The notes under the pieces are model-generated. The model did not search any database, was not told the origin of the DNA, and worked only from the letters and a program-made list of their open reading frames with translations. A stretch of 23,796 bases of DNA from an uncultured Lachnospiraceae bacterium (GTDB lineage: Bacteria; Bacillota; Clostridia; Lachnospirales; Lachnospiraceae), in assembly GCA_910585555.1 (NCBI GenBank), contig CAJUFU010000043.1:1-23796 (forward strand). The letters are read 5' to 3'. This document shows, piece after piece, positions 1 through 8,569 of the stretch. Position numbers and translations under genes: made by a program. Each line of letters starts with the position of its first letter. The first letter of the stretch is position 1.

Positions 1-37
1 TTTCTCAATGGATTTTTCAACCTGTCATTATAATAAC

Positions 38-376
38 TCAAAGCCCCGCCGGCGTACAAGCCCAGCCCAGTCCCAGCACATTGGCAATCAAATTCGTAGC
101 AATATATTCCCTTGCCGGATGCCCCTTAGGAATCCTTGGAAATAAAAAGCTGATAAAGGGTTGAATCCCCCGTGTCAGTTTTGCAATCAGTCCCGACTTC
201 TGCGCAATCTCCATCAGTCCCACCCACAACGCCATGACACCAATCATCGTGATACACAAAGACACCGCATCCCCCGCGGAATCCAGCGCTGCATTGGTCA
301 CCTCCGCCATCTTTCCTGTAAAAGCGCCATACACCACTCCAATCAGAATCATAAATGCCCAGATATAATTCAACAT
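38..376 (-). pseudogene. spmA: Spore maturation protein A (SpmA), truncated at C terminus
   Basis: The product matches the N-terminal part of SpmA, a membrane protein with a nucleoside-recognition/Gate-type domain that acts with SpmB in spore core dehydration. Family features seen are the start MLNYIW, the middle segment LWVGLMEIAQKSGL, and the conserved FLFP.IPKGHPA and NLIANVLGLG stretches. The start at 376 is chosen because GGAG lies 7 bases upstream; an in-frame ATG at 400 has no advantage. The frame stops after about 112 residues, inside the motif that normally reads ATP.G(I/L)KAM, whereas SpmA proteins are usually near 190-200 residues. Beyond the stop the DNA no longer resembles spmA in any frame within the few bases available. 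This is either a real truncation by insertion or rearrangement, or a sequence junction. No spmB can be seen because the window ends. Confidence 0.75.
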
Positions 377-610
377 AACGATACTCCATTCCCCATGCAC
401 TCTGCCCCAGCCAGACTAAGACAATGCACCGGCTACATTCCTGCTTATCATATTTTATGTTTTCTTACGCCATGATATGTTTCACAACATTTCTAATCCA
501 ATTCAACCATTTCAGATAACAAAAACTTTCATCTTATGGTAAAATGTCCACGTAGACAATGGACAGTGCCCATACGGAGCAAAGCCCCATCAGGAAAGGA
601 CCTCTATATT

Positions 611-1303
611 ATGAACCCTGAAATCCTACTCATAGAAGATGATGACAGTCTTAACCTCTCCGTCAGCCTTAAGCTGGAAAAAGAAGGTTATACGGTACAA
701 AGTGCTTTTTCCATCAAAGAAGCGGAATCTCTATATCGAACCTGTAACATCTCCCTGATCATTTGTGACATCTCCCTGCCGGACGGAAACGGCCTAGAGT
801 TCTGTTCTCGTATCCGAAAGGAAAGCCGTGTCCTGTTTCTTTTTCTGACAGCTCTTGACACAGAGGAGAATATCATTGCCGGCTACGCCCGGGGCGCAGA
901 CGATTATATTACCAAGCCCTTTTCCCTGAATGTACTGGTCTCGAAAGTAAACGCCCTCACGAAGCGATTTCCAAAGGAAAACCCTGACTCCATTGTCTCT
1001 GGCGATATCACACTGTATCCGGAAGAAAAGCGGGTCTGCAAAAACGGCCAGACTCTCTCCCTGACCGCCAGGGAATATTCCCTGCTGGCCTTCTTTATGG
1101 AAAATCCTTTGCACATCTTATCCCGCAATCAGCTGTTAGAGTCCATATGGGATATCGATGGTAGTTTTGTGGATGAAAATACACTTTCCGTCAATATCCG
1201 GCGCCTGCGGGAAAAGATAGAAGATGACCCTTCTGCCCCTGCCATCCTTAAAAATGTCCGGGGATTAGGATATGTCTGGGAAAGGAGCTGTGAAAAGCGA
1301 TGA
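611..1303 (+). CDS. OmpR/PhoB-family response regulator
   Basis: This is a two-component response regulator of 230 residues. The receiver domain (about 1-118) has the acidic pocket E9-D10-D11, the phospho-acceptor D53 in ICDISLPDGNG, T80, and K102 in the ITKPF motif. The C-terminal winged helix (about 130-228) ends with the typical NIRRLREKI...VRGLGYVW signature of OmpR-type DNA-binding domains. The ATG at 611 is preferred over an upstream in-frame ATG at 536 because the receiver fold begins there (MNPEILLIEDDD) and AGGAAAGGA lies about 10 bases upstream. The stop overlaps the start of the kinase gene (ATGA at 1300-1303), so the two are translationally coupled. It probably controls the ABC transporter genes downstream through the phased repeats at 2605-2632 (inference). 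Confidence 0.93.
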   Translation: MNPEILLIEDDDSLNLSVSLKLEKEGYTVQSAFSIKEAESLYRTCNISLIICDISLPDGNGLEFCSRIRKESRVLFLFLTALDTEENIIAGYARGADDYITKPFSLNVLVSKVNALTKRFPKENPDSIVSGDITLYPEEKRVCKNGQTLSLTAREYSLLAFFMENPLHILSRNQLLESIWDIDGSFVDENTLSVNIRRLREKIEDDPSAPAILKNVRGLGYVWERSCEKR

Positions 1304-2583
1304 GACGAATTCATAGTATATTAAATTTTGATAGAAAATTATATTTTCCTCTTATCATAATCTATCTGCTCTTTACCTTGTCTACCGGTTTTATCGGCTT
1401 CTCATTTGTGAACAGCCAATATACACAAAAGTTAAAGCTGGTTAGTAATATCACAGGTGCTGTTCTCTCTAAAGAGCCCGCCATGGAAGATATCCTTCTT
1501 GCTGCCATTCAAGATACCGCTGGACAATATACTGCAGATGGTTTTGCAGTTCTCAATAAATATGGATACCGTGAATATCTTTCAATCTATGATGACAGCC
1601 AATACCGTGATACCCTTAAAAGTTTTCTTTTCCTCATGCTCCTTTTTTTCGTTTTTTCCTTTCTCATCATCACAGTCTGCTTTTGCCTTCTTGACAAAAA
1701 TCGTAAAATGCAGGAAAAGCGCCTACTCACTTTACTGGACCGCTGTTTATCAGAAGATTACTCTTTTCTTAAGCAGCGTAAAGATATGGGAATTATATTT
1801 GATGAAGCTTTCACTGACACCCTTCTTAAATTGGGTAACAAGTTGATGCTCAAAACACAGGCTCTGTCAGAAGAACGTGATAACACCAAAACTTTGGTAA
1901 CTGACATCTCCCATCAGCTCAAAACGCCGGTGAGTGCCCTCAAGAACTGCCTTACCATGAGCATGGAAGCAGATTCTCCCAAGGAGCGTGATGCCTTTTT
2001 GGAAAGATGTTCTCTTCAACTTGTGAAACTGGAATCCCTGATGGATGCATTGATTAACATTTCCCGCCTGGAAACTTCCATGATCACTCTGCATCAAGAT
2101 AAGACCTCTTTGTCTGATATTCTCCTGGATGCTGTCAATACTGTTTACATCAAGGCCCTGCAGAAGGAAATTGTCATAGAAGTTATAAATCTATCCGAAG
2201 AGCAGGGGGAAGACTCCAGCACTTTTCTTGCGCTGTCTTTGGACAGGAAATGGACCGCCGAAGCCTTATCAAATATTCTGGACAATGCTATCAAATATTC
2301 CCCAAACGGCAGTACCATTACGGTACGGCTCAACAAACTCTACAGCCATATCCGTATTGAAATCGAAGACGCCGGTATTGGGATTCCCAAAAATGAATAT
2401 AATAAAATCTTTCAACGCTTCTACCGCGGTCTGCACCCTAAAGTACAACAAAGTGAAGGTTCTGGCGTAGGACTTTATTTAAGCCGCAGAATCATTGAAG
2501 AGCAGGGCGGCACCATCACAGTAAAATCCGCCAGCAGACAGGGAACTGTCTTTGTGATACAGCTGCCTCTGCCTTTTATCTGA
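1300..2583 (+). CDS. Membrane sensor histidine kinase
   Basis: A 427-residue HisKA/HATPase_c sensor kinase. It has two membrane segments, at about 16-37 and 107-131, bracketing an external segment of about 70 residues. The phospho-accepting H205 sits in the H-box (TDISHQLKTPVSALKN). The N-box is at about 321-331 (EALSNILDNAIKY), the G1 box is DAGIGIP at about 357-363, and the G2 box is GSGVGLYLSRRI at 387-398. The external loop is longer than in the intramembrane-sensing BceS kinases that usually accompany peptide-detoxifying ABC pumps, so it may bind its own ligand. It is coupled to the regulator gene by a 4-base overlap and is followed by an intergenic region that starts the transporter unit. 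Confidence 0.93.
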   Translation: MRRIHSILNFDRKLYFPLIIIYLLFTLSTGFIGFSFVNSQYTQKLKLVSNITGAVLSKEPAMEDILLAAIQDTAGQYTADGFAVLNKYGYREYLSIYDDSQYRDTLKSFLFLMLLFFVFSFLIITVCFCLLDKNRKMQEKRLLTLLDRCLSEDYSFLKQRKDMGIIFDEAFTDTLLKLGNKLMLKTQALSEERDNTKTLVTDISHQLKTPVSALKNCLTMSMEADSPKERDAFLERCSLQLVKLESLMDALINISRLETSMITLHQDKTSLSDILLDAVNTVYIKALQKEIVIEVINLSEEQGEDSSTFLALSLDRKWTAEALSNILDNAIKYSPNGSTITVRLNKLYSHIRIEIEDAGIGIPKNEYNKIFQRFYRGLHPKVQQSEGSGVGLYLSRRIIEEQGGTITVKSASRQGTVFVIQLPLPFI

Positions 2584-2604
2584 TAAAAGAAAAATTTGTT
2601 CCTC

Positions 2605-2632
2605 TGTAAGCCTCTTGTAAGATTACTGTCTT
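2605..2632 (+). promoter_or_regulatory. Phased direct repeats, likely response-regulator operator
   Basis: TGTAAG occurs at 2605-2610 and again at 2616-2621, exactly 11 bases apart. An imperfect third copy, TGTCTT, is at 2627-2632, again in 11-base phase. Direct repeats with one-turn spacing are the usual binding arrangement of OmpR/PhoB dimers. They lie just 3' of the kinase gene and upstream of the ABC operon, with -10-like sequences TATGCT (2632-2637) or TATTTA (2639-2644) at a suitable distance. The regulator assignment is inferred from adjacency. Confidence 0.55.
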
Positions 2633-2740
2633 ATGCTGTATTTAAAACAGACATACCAAAACAGGCAGCGGGCTGTGATGGATACATTCCAGTACGCCCC
2701 TTAACAGCTGTCTGCAGGAAGCAGAAAGGCAGGTACATTC

Positions 2741-3421
2741 ATGAACGAACACGCAAACATTATTTTAAGAACAGACAGCTTATGCAAATATTATGGCGCC
2801 GGCGATAATCTGGTCAAGGCCGTGGATTGTATCAATCTTGAAATCAAACAGGGCGAATTTGTCTCTATCGTCGGGAAGTCCGGAAGCGGCAAATCCACTT
2901 TGCTTCACATGCTGGGTGCACTGGACAATCCAACCTCCGGCAGTGTCTGGCTGGATGGTGAAAATATATCTTCCTTTAAAGAAAACCGTCTCTCCCAAAT
3001 CCGCCGCCGCAAAATCGGTTTTATTTTTCAGTCCTACAACCTGATTCCCTCTTTAAATGTATGGGAAAACATCGTTCTCCCATTGGGACTGGATGATCAG
3101 GACGTTGATGAAACTTTTATACAGGACATCATTAGAACCCTTGGCCTGGATAATAAGAGGAAAAATCTTCCCAATACGCTATCCGGCGGCCAGCAGCAGC
3201 GCTGCGCCATTGCCAGAGCGATTGCCGCCAAACCGTCTATCATTCTGGCCGATGAGCCCACCGGCAATCTGGATACCAAGACTGGGGATGAAGTGATGGC
3301 GCTCTTAAAATCCTCCGCCAAAAAGTACGGCCAGACCTTGGTCGTTATCACACATAATGAAGAAATTGCACAGATGGCTGACCGCACCATTATGATTGCC
3401 GATGGAAAGGTGGTGGGCTGA
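2741..3421 (+). CDS. ABC transporter ATP-binding protein (LolD/MacB/BceA type)
   Basis: A 226-residue ATPase subunit of the MacB/LolD/FtsE-like subfamily that pairs with FtsX-type permeases. Visible motifs are Walker A GKSGSGKS (45-52), the Q-loop glutamine in FIFQSYNLIPSLNVWEN (about 97), the signature LSGGQQQR (147-154), and Walker B IILADEPTGNLD (about 167-178). The switch histidine is in VITHNEEIA near 205. The PTGNLDTKTG and ADRTIMIADGKVVG stretches are typical of this subfamily. AGGCAGGT lies about 8 bases before the ATG at 2741. It ends one base before the permease start and is surely co-transcribed with it. The substrate is unknown; this class often exports or extracts antimicrobial peptides or lipoproteins, and association with a two-component system favours a stress or peptide-response role. 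Confidence 0.95.
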   Translation: MNEHANIILRTDSLCKYYGAGDNLVKAVDCINLEIKQGEFVSIVGKSGSGKSTLLHMLGALDNPTSGSVWLDGENISSFKENRLSQIRRRKIGFIFQSYNLIPSLNVWENIVLPLGLDDQDVDETFIQDIIRTLGLDNKRKNLPNTLSGGQQQRCAIARAIAAKPSIILADEPTGNLDTKTGDEVMALLKSSAKKYGQTLVVITHNEEIAQMADRTIMIADGKVVG

Positions 3422-3422
3422 T

Positions 3423-5921
3423 ATGAAAAAGACAATCTTTGGCCTGGCTTTCAGTAAACTTCGCTATCACAAAAGCCGTACACTGCTGACCGGCATCGCC
3501 ATTATGCTTACCACAATGCTGTTAATGGCTATTGGAACCTGCGGGATTGCCATGCTTGATATGAACAGGCAGCTTGCCTTATCGCAGTCAAACTACCACG
3601 CATCCTTCCGCCTTACGCAGCCGCAACAGCTTTCCATCCTGACAAAGCATATTAACGTGGAATCCCTGGATACCATAGAAACCTTTGCGCAGATTGTAAA
3701 TGGCAAAATGAACGGTTCTCTGAATTTTTATAAGACCATCAAAGATGGTATCTACTTTAGTAATTTAGAACTTACAGAAGGCCATTTCCCTGAAAAAGAG
3801 GATGAAATCTGTTCTGCACCCGCCTTTTTTGAGCGTGTCGGCGCAAATCCTGTTGTGGGAGGTAAAGTAACACTCTCCTTCCGTGTAAACGGCAAAGGGG
3901 ATATCCAAACCAAAGAATTTACCATCAGCGGTCTGCTTGCAGTCAGGGAGGTCTCCGCTGAGATTTCTGACAGCCGTATTGCCTGGGGTGCCTATATATC
4001 CGATGCGCTCCGCACACAATATGAAGAGGCCGGACTCTATGCAGCGTCTCCTGCGGCTTATATACGCTTCTATGGAGAGGATGAACTTTCCTATGATGAA
4101 ATGAAAAGCAAAATCAACAGCACAGCGTCAGATATCGGTCTGGATGAAGAGCATACCTCCATAAATAATCCGTATCTGGCTACCATGACTGACCCCGGCA
4201 CAGAGACCATGCTCATTGTGGCTGCTATCAGTCTGATTGTCATCCTGTTTTCCACACTGGTCATCTACAGCATCTACTATGTAGGCGTCATCACGGACAT
4301 TCAGGAAATCGGCAAGTTAAAAGCTCTGGGGGCTTCCCGGCGGCAGATTGCCAGGCTTTTCTTCTGCCAGGGCGGTATTGTCTGTGCTTTCGCAATCCCT
4401 CTGGGATTATTGATTGGTTACTTCCTGCCCTATTTCCTTTTCCCCATAGTTATACAGGCAATCAACCGCACTGCACTGGACCCCTCCTTCCTTGCATTTC
4501 TGAAGACGGCCAGCCATCAGCTTCACATGTTTTCTCTGCCATTCCTGCTGTTAGTGGTCATAGCAGTGCTCTTTACCGTGTGGGTATCTCTGCTAAAGCC
4601 TATCCGCATGGCCAAAAAAGTATCACCCGTGGAGGCCATCCGCTATCAGGAAAACAGCGTCAATCATAAAAACCGCAGAGGACACCTTGCCGTAAAGGTC
4701 TCCACCCTGACCTGGGCCAATCTTTCACGCAATAAAAGACGTACTGTCGTCACAATCCTGACCATGGGGTTAAGCTGTGTGCTCTTTATCTGTGTATCCG
4801 CTGTATTAAGCAGCACCAGCACAGAAGATATCGCAAGGCGTAGTATCGAAAAGGGAGACTTTCGCATTTCACTGGATTATTCCCGCCATGACACGGAATA
4901 TCCTGAGAATAACCTGGACCAGCTGGTGCAGAAGAACTATTTCAGTGAAACCTTTCTTCAACAGCTTTCTTCCATCGAGGGGGTAGCGTCCATAGAGCGT
5001 GACCGTGGCAATATACTATCTTCAACGGATATTCCCTCAGCCGTGTATGAAGATTACGATAACCGCATCACTCTCTCCTACTTTACCAGAGAGGATGTCC
5101 CTCAGCTCTCCGCGCATCTTAAAGCTGGTACTATCGACTATGACCGCATGACGGCAGGAAACGAAATCCTTTGTACCCATATTTATTCCTTTGACATATA
5201 TGGACTTGCCCTGGGTGATGTTCTGCCATTGACGCTCTATGACGGAGACAGAGAAGTTCCGCTTACTGTGACACTGACGGCTTTGACACAGCCGGAGGAT
5301 AGTTATAGTTACCCTCTCTTTATCATGACGGAAGACACCTGGAACAGCCTTGGACTTACATTTGATCCCACCACAGATATCTTTTTACACGTAAAAGAAG
5401 CACAATATGACAGTGTGAAAAAGGCGCTTCAGGATATCGTGGCCGAAAACGAACACTTTAGGCTTTACTCTCTGGATGAGGAGATGCTCATCGGCCGCTC
5501 CTCTGTAAGTATCGTCAAATACCCAATATACCTGCTTCTTTTGCTGATTGCCGTAATTGGCTTTATGAACCTGATCAACACAATGATCACCAGTATCATC
5601 ACCCGCAAGAAAGAACTGGGCATTCTGCAGGCATTGGGCCTGTCCAACAGACAGCTTGTCCGTATGCTGGCCGGAGAAGGTATTGTTTTTACATTCGGGA
5701 CCCTTCTCATCAGTTTGACCCTGGGAAATCTGCTCGGCTATCTGCTGTACCTTTATGCGAAAGAGGTGCATTTTATGAGTTTGAGCCGCTATCACTACCC
5801 GCTCTGGGAGACCATCGGTCTTACGTTGGTATTACTGGCTGGCCAGGCGGCAATCACTCTCTTTATTAGTAAGAAGGTGGAAAAGGAGAGTTTGATCGAA
5901 CGAATACGAAGTCAAGAATAG
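3423..5921 (+). CDS. FtsX/MacB-family ABC transporter permease
   Basis: An 832-residue permease with two repeats of the MacB periplasmic-core plus FtsX arrangement. The first half has a membrane helix at about 20-44, an external domain of about 215 residues, then three helices around 263-287, 318-345 and 370-395. The second half begins with TWANLSRNKRRTVVTILTMG and repeats the pattern, ending with three helices. Both halves carry the cytoplasmic coupling motif after the second helix (EIGKLKALGASRRQI and ELGILQALGLSNRQLV), which contacts the ATPase. The ATG at 3423 follows the ATPase stop directly. An upstream in-frame ATG at 3396 lies inside the ATPase gene and is unlikely. The eight-helix, two-domain layout differs from the ten-helix BceB permeases. 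The last gene of the plus-strand unit. Confidence 0.92.
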   Translation: MKKTIFGLAFSKLRYHKSRTLLTGIAIMLTTMLLMAIGTCGIAMLDMNRQLALSQSNYHASFRLTQPQQLSILTKHINVESLDTIETFAQIVNGKMNGSLNFYKTIKDGIYFSNLELTEGHFPEKEDEICSAPAFFERVGANPVVGGKVTLSFRVNGKGDIQTKEFTISGLLAVREVSAEISDSRIAWGAYISDALRTQYEEAGLYAASPAAYIRFYGEDELSYDEMKSKINSTASDIGLDEEHTSINNPYLATMTDPGTETMLIVAAISLIVILFSTLVIYSIYYVGVITDIQEIGKLKALGASRRQIARLFFCQGGIVCAFAIPLGLLIGYFLPYFLFPIVIQAINRTALDPSFLAFLKTASHQLHMFSLPFLLLVVIAVLFTVWVSLLKPIRMAKKVSPVEAIRYQENSVNHKNRRGHLAVKVSTLTWANLSRNKRRTVVTILTMGLSCVLFICVSAVLSSTSTEDIARRSIEKGDFRISLDYSRHDTEYPENNLDQLVQKNYFSETFLQQLSSIEGVASIERDRGNILSSTDIPSAVYEDYDNRITLSYFTREDVPQLSAHLKAGTIDYDRMTAGNEILCTHIYSFDIYGLALGDVLPLTLYDGDREVPLTVTLTALTQPEDSYSYPLFIMTEDTWNSLGLTFDPTTDIFLHVKEAQYDSVKKALQDIVAENEHFRLYSLDEEMLIGRSSVSIVKYPIYLLLLLIAVIGFMNLINTMITSIITRKKELGILQALGLSNRQLVRMLAGEGIVFTFGTLLISLTLGNLLGYLLYLYAKEVHFMSLSRYHYPLWETIGLTLVLLAGQAAITLFISKKVEKESLIERIRSQE

Positions 5922-6003
5922 GGCATCGATTGTTCAAAGTGAATTACTACGTTACTGGATTCTGCTTGCTTGGAAAAAGGAAAATTATGTTTGTTACTAT
6001 CAA

Positions 6004-6042
6004 AAGAGGGCCGGAAAATATGTTCTCCGGTCCTCTTCTATA
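6004..6042. terminator. Bidirectional hairpin terminator
   Basis: AGAGGGCCGGA (6005-6015) pairs with TCCGGTCCTCT (6026-6036) with one G-T wobble and a 10-base loop. It is flanked by AAAA on the left and TTCTATAT on the right. It lies between the convergent permease gene and the minus-strand DUF3781 gene, so it can serve both; the T tracts are short. Confidence 0.65.
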
Positions 6043-6056
6043 TCGTACTTTCATTG

Positions 6057-6296
6057 TTAATGTGCCGTAATAATGGTATAGGAATACGCATTGACAGTTA
6101 TCCTGATATTATCAATCTCACAATACCAGTTTTTACCCTGCCTATAGATGTGACAATCTTTCTCCATAATCTTTTGTTTACAATATGCGACCACATCAGA
6201 AGTTTCCAGTTTTAAATTCCTTTTAATCCTGTCAACTCCCATCGCAGTGGTATGAAGCTTATCAATGTTACTGATTAAGATTTCTTTTTCATTCAC
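6057..6296 (-). CDS. DUF3781 family small protein
   Basis: A 79-residue soluble protein that I recognise as the DUF3781 family of Firmicutes by LHTTAMGVDRIKRNL, DVVAYCKQKI and the C-terminal KNWYCEIDNIRITVNAYSYTIITAH. The function of the family is not known to me. The first codon is GTG at 6294-6296, with AGGGAG about 10 bases upstream; no in-frame ATG exists near the start. It lies 69 bases downstream of fabH on the same strand with no terminator between, so it may be read through from the fatty-acid operon. The hairpin at 6004-6042 closes the unit. The Val-Asn-Ala-Tyr-Ser-Tyr-Thr C-terminal signature suggests a compact beta structure, but that is only an impression. Confidence 0.8.
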   Translation of the reverse strand: MNEKEILISNIDKLHTTAMGVDRIKRNLKLETSDVVAYCKQKIMEKDCHIYRQGKNWYCEIDNIRITVNAYSYTIITAH

Positions 6297-6365
6297 AGTA
6301 TGGTTCTCCCTGCAATTCTACAATATTTACATTTTCACATGCTAACTCCATCACAAATCTGCTTA

Positions 6366-7331
6366 CTACCACTCAACCACTGCCGAAGCCCAAGTCAAAC
6401 CGCCGCCAAAACCGCTCATAGCAATCTTCATGCCAGGTTTTAACATCCCTTTACGGTTCATCTCATCTAACAGAATCGGCACGCTGGCCGCAGAAATATT
6501 TCCACAATGATCTAAGCTGATCGGGAACTTATCCTCCGATACATGGAGTCTTTTTGCCACCGACTGTAAAATACGGATGTTGGCCTGATGCAGTGCAAAA
6601 TAATCAATATCCTCCACTGTAAGACCTGCCGCCGCAATTGTCTTTTGCAAAGAGTAAGGCACTGCTGTCACCGCAAATTTATAGACTTCCTGTCCGTCCA
6701 TATGTATATAGGCAAGTTCTTTCGGCGTATTTACCAGGGGATTATTATTGGTACGGTTTTCACAGGCAAGAACCGACCCCCTCACACCGTCCGAGCCCTG
6801 ATCGAAGGCAAGCAATCCTGCATTCTCATCCGCCCGGACAACTACAGCCCCTGCGCCATCCCCAAAAAGCACGCAGGTGCTTCGGTCATTCCAGTCCATA
6901 ATCTTAGATAAAGTCTCCGCCCCCAGCACAAGAGCCGTTTTATAAAGACCTGCCTGCAGGTACGCATTTGCTATATTTAAGGCGAACATAAACCCGGAAC
7001 ATGCCGCATTGATATCAAATGCCACCGCCTGCTCTGCTCCCAGCGCCGCCTGTACTTCGCAGGCGCAGGAAGGTGTCACATGGTCTGCGGTTACCGTACC
7101 TAAAATGATCAAATCAAGCTCTTTTGCCGTAATATGCGCATTTTCCAGTGCGCGCCTGGCGGCTTCTGCGGACATGCGGGCTGTAGTCTCCGTTTTAGCC
7201 AGATGCCGTTCTTTGATTCCCGTTCTGCTGCTAATCCACTCATCCGAAGTATCCATGATTTTGGACAAATCATCATTTGTCACCACATTCTCTGGCAGAC
7301 AGCTTCCGGTTCCTATAATTCTTGTTTTCAT
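6366..7331 (-). CDS. fabH: 3-oxoacyl-ACP synthase III (FabH)
   Basis: Beta-ketoacyl-ACP synthase III, which condenses acetyl-CoA or a branched acyl-CoA with malonyl-ACP to start fatty-acid chains. At 321 residues it has normal length. The catalytic triad is visible as C111 (NAACSGFMF), H248 (ALHQANIRI) and N278 (CGNISAASVP), matching the known Cys-His-Asn of FabH. The N-terminal GTGSCLPENVVTN and the WI..RTGI(K)ERH segment are typical. The start at 7331 (MKTRIIG) has GGGGAG 6-7 bases upstream; the longer in-frame reading from 7355 adds eight residues outside the fold. It is the last fatty-acid gene of the fabD-to-fabH unit, directly after the FabX-like flavoprotein. Starter specificity cannot be judged from the sequence alone. 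Confidence 0.96.
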   Translation of the reverse strand: MKTRIIGTGSCLPENVVTNDDLSKIMDTSDEWISSRTGIKERHLAKTETTARMSAEAARRALENAHITAKELDLIILGTVTADHVTPSCACEVQAALGAEQAVAFDINAACSGFMFALNIANAYLQAGLYKTALVLGAETLSKIMDWNDRSTCVLFGDGAGAVVVRADENAGLLAFDQGSDGVRGSVLACENRTNNNPLVNTPKELAYIHMDGQEVYKFAVTAVPYSLQKTIAAAGLTVEDIDYFALHQANIRILQSVAKRLHVSEDKFPISLDHCGNISAASVPILLDEMNRKGMLKPGMKIAMSGFGGGLTWASAVVEW

Positions 7332-7448
7332 GCAGTTCTCCCCACTCATATGCAATCTTGTTTCCGCACAAATTCTCTAACATTTACTTCCTATTTGCCG
7401 ACAAATTCTTCCGATATCATTTCATCTCTCCATGTCTGCGCAACAGAC

Positions 7449-8516
7449 TTAACCCTCCACCGGCCGAAATTCCTCCATAATATCTCTGACATGTTCCAGC
7501 TTTACAGCCCGGTAGGCGTTCGCTCCGCAGAACAAAAGCGCTTTATCTACCCTGCCTTTCACGGCATTTACCAAGGCCTCCGTGATACAGTAAGGCGTCT
7601 GTTCCGGTTTGCAGGTACTGATACACAGATGACACTTTCCGTGCGGAATCTGTCCTTCTTTCGCCCTTTTCATAAAAGGGTTTAAAATAGCACGTCCCGG
7701 CATTCCTACCGGACTCTGCACAATGACAATATCTTCCTTCTTTGCGTCAATATAGCTTTGTTTATAAGCTTCATCCGCGTCACACTCATAAGTAGTCACA
7801 AACCGGGTAGCCATCTGTACGCCGGAGGCTCCCATTTCAATATAATGCTCCATATCCTGGCGGGTGTATATCCCCCCTGCCATGATAACCGGAATCTCCA
7901 TCTCATGCTGTGCCGCCGTTTCATTGACCTGCGCAATGATTGCCTTTACTTCATCATCATAATGAAGGGCCTCGATATCTTCCAACTGTTCCTTATGAAA
8001 CCCCAGATGCCCGCCGGCTAACGGTCCCTCTATCACTACTGCATCCGGCAGCCTGTTATACTTTTTCCACCAGTACCGCATAATCACTTGGGCAGACTTT
8101 ACACTGGAGACAATGGGGGCAAGCTTCGTCTTAGCCGCTCCCACAATCTTCGGTAAATCCATAGGAAGCCCCGCACCGGAAATAATCAGGTCAATTCCTG
8201 CGGCTACGGCCGCTTTTACATACTCCTCATATTTCCTGGTGGCCACCATAATATTGACGCCCAGAATACCGCCTTTGGCAATCTGCCTGGCTTTCTCAAT
8301 TTCTGTCCCTATGGCACGCAGATTGGCACCAATAGGGTCAGAATCAAAGTCCGGTTCCCGATAGCCGATCTGTGCCGTTGAAATCACACCGATTCCGCCC
8401 TCTTTCGCCACCGCGCCTGCCAGCGATGAAAGACTGATACCAACTCCCATACCACCCTGAATCACCGGCACCCTCGCTGCCAGACCGCCCATTTTTAAAG
8501 GTTTAACATTTACCAT
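7449..8516 (-). CDS. FabX-like flavoprotein of the nitronate monooxygenase/FabK family
   Basis: A 355-residue FMN TIM-barrel of the 2-nitropropane dioxygenase/NMO family. The N terminus VPVIQGGMGVGISLSSLAG is the FMN-binding start. The catalytic-type His is H170 in GPLAGGHLGF, and AGGIY and GASGVQMATRFV bind phosphate of FMN. Unlike FabK or ordinary NMO it has a C-terminal Cys set, C295, C298, C302 and C310, followed by C330, in the pattern C-x2-C-x3-C-x7-C. From memory, Helicobacter pylori FabX has the same layout (GGMGVGIS start, GPL.GGH.GF, SPVG.P.RAI, Cys cluster ending YCI) and uses FMN plus a [4Fe-4S] cluster to make the cis double bond from decanoyl-ACP. Its position between fabZ and fabH supports a role in fatty-acid synthesis. 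The alternative is an uncharacterised second enoyl-ACP reductase. The operon already has a canonical FabK. Confidence 0.8.
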   Translation of the reverse strand: MVNVKPLKMGGLAARVPVIQGGMGVGISLSSLAGAVAKEGGIGVISTAQIGYREPDFDSDPIGANLRAIGTEIEKARQIAKGGILGVNIMVATRKYEEYVKAAVAAGIDLIISGAGLPMDLPKIVGAAKTKLAPIVSSVKSAQVIMRYWWKKYNRLPDAVVIEGPLAGGHLGFHKEQLEDIEALHYDDEVKAIIAQVNETAAQHEMEIPVIMAGGIYTRQDMEHYIEMGASGVQMATRFVTTYECDADEAYKQSYIDAKKEDIVIVQSPVGMPGRAILNPFMKRAKEGQIPHGKCHLCISTCKPEQTPYCITEALVNAVKGRVDKALLFCGANAYRAVKLEHVRDIMEEFRPVEG

Positions 8517-8569
8517 TTGTTGATGTCCTCACCTTTCCGATACTTCTCTGATGCTCTGTATCTTCTGCC

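Noticed and set aside
5385..5795. 136-residue minus-strand open frame inside the permease gene
   Set aside because: Antisense to a well-supported FtsX-type coding sequence, with no start signals or recognisable domains.
7449..8516. Simple call as nitronate monooxygenase or second FabK
   Set aside because: The C-terminal Cys cluster and operon position are not typical of either, so a FabX-like call fits better.
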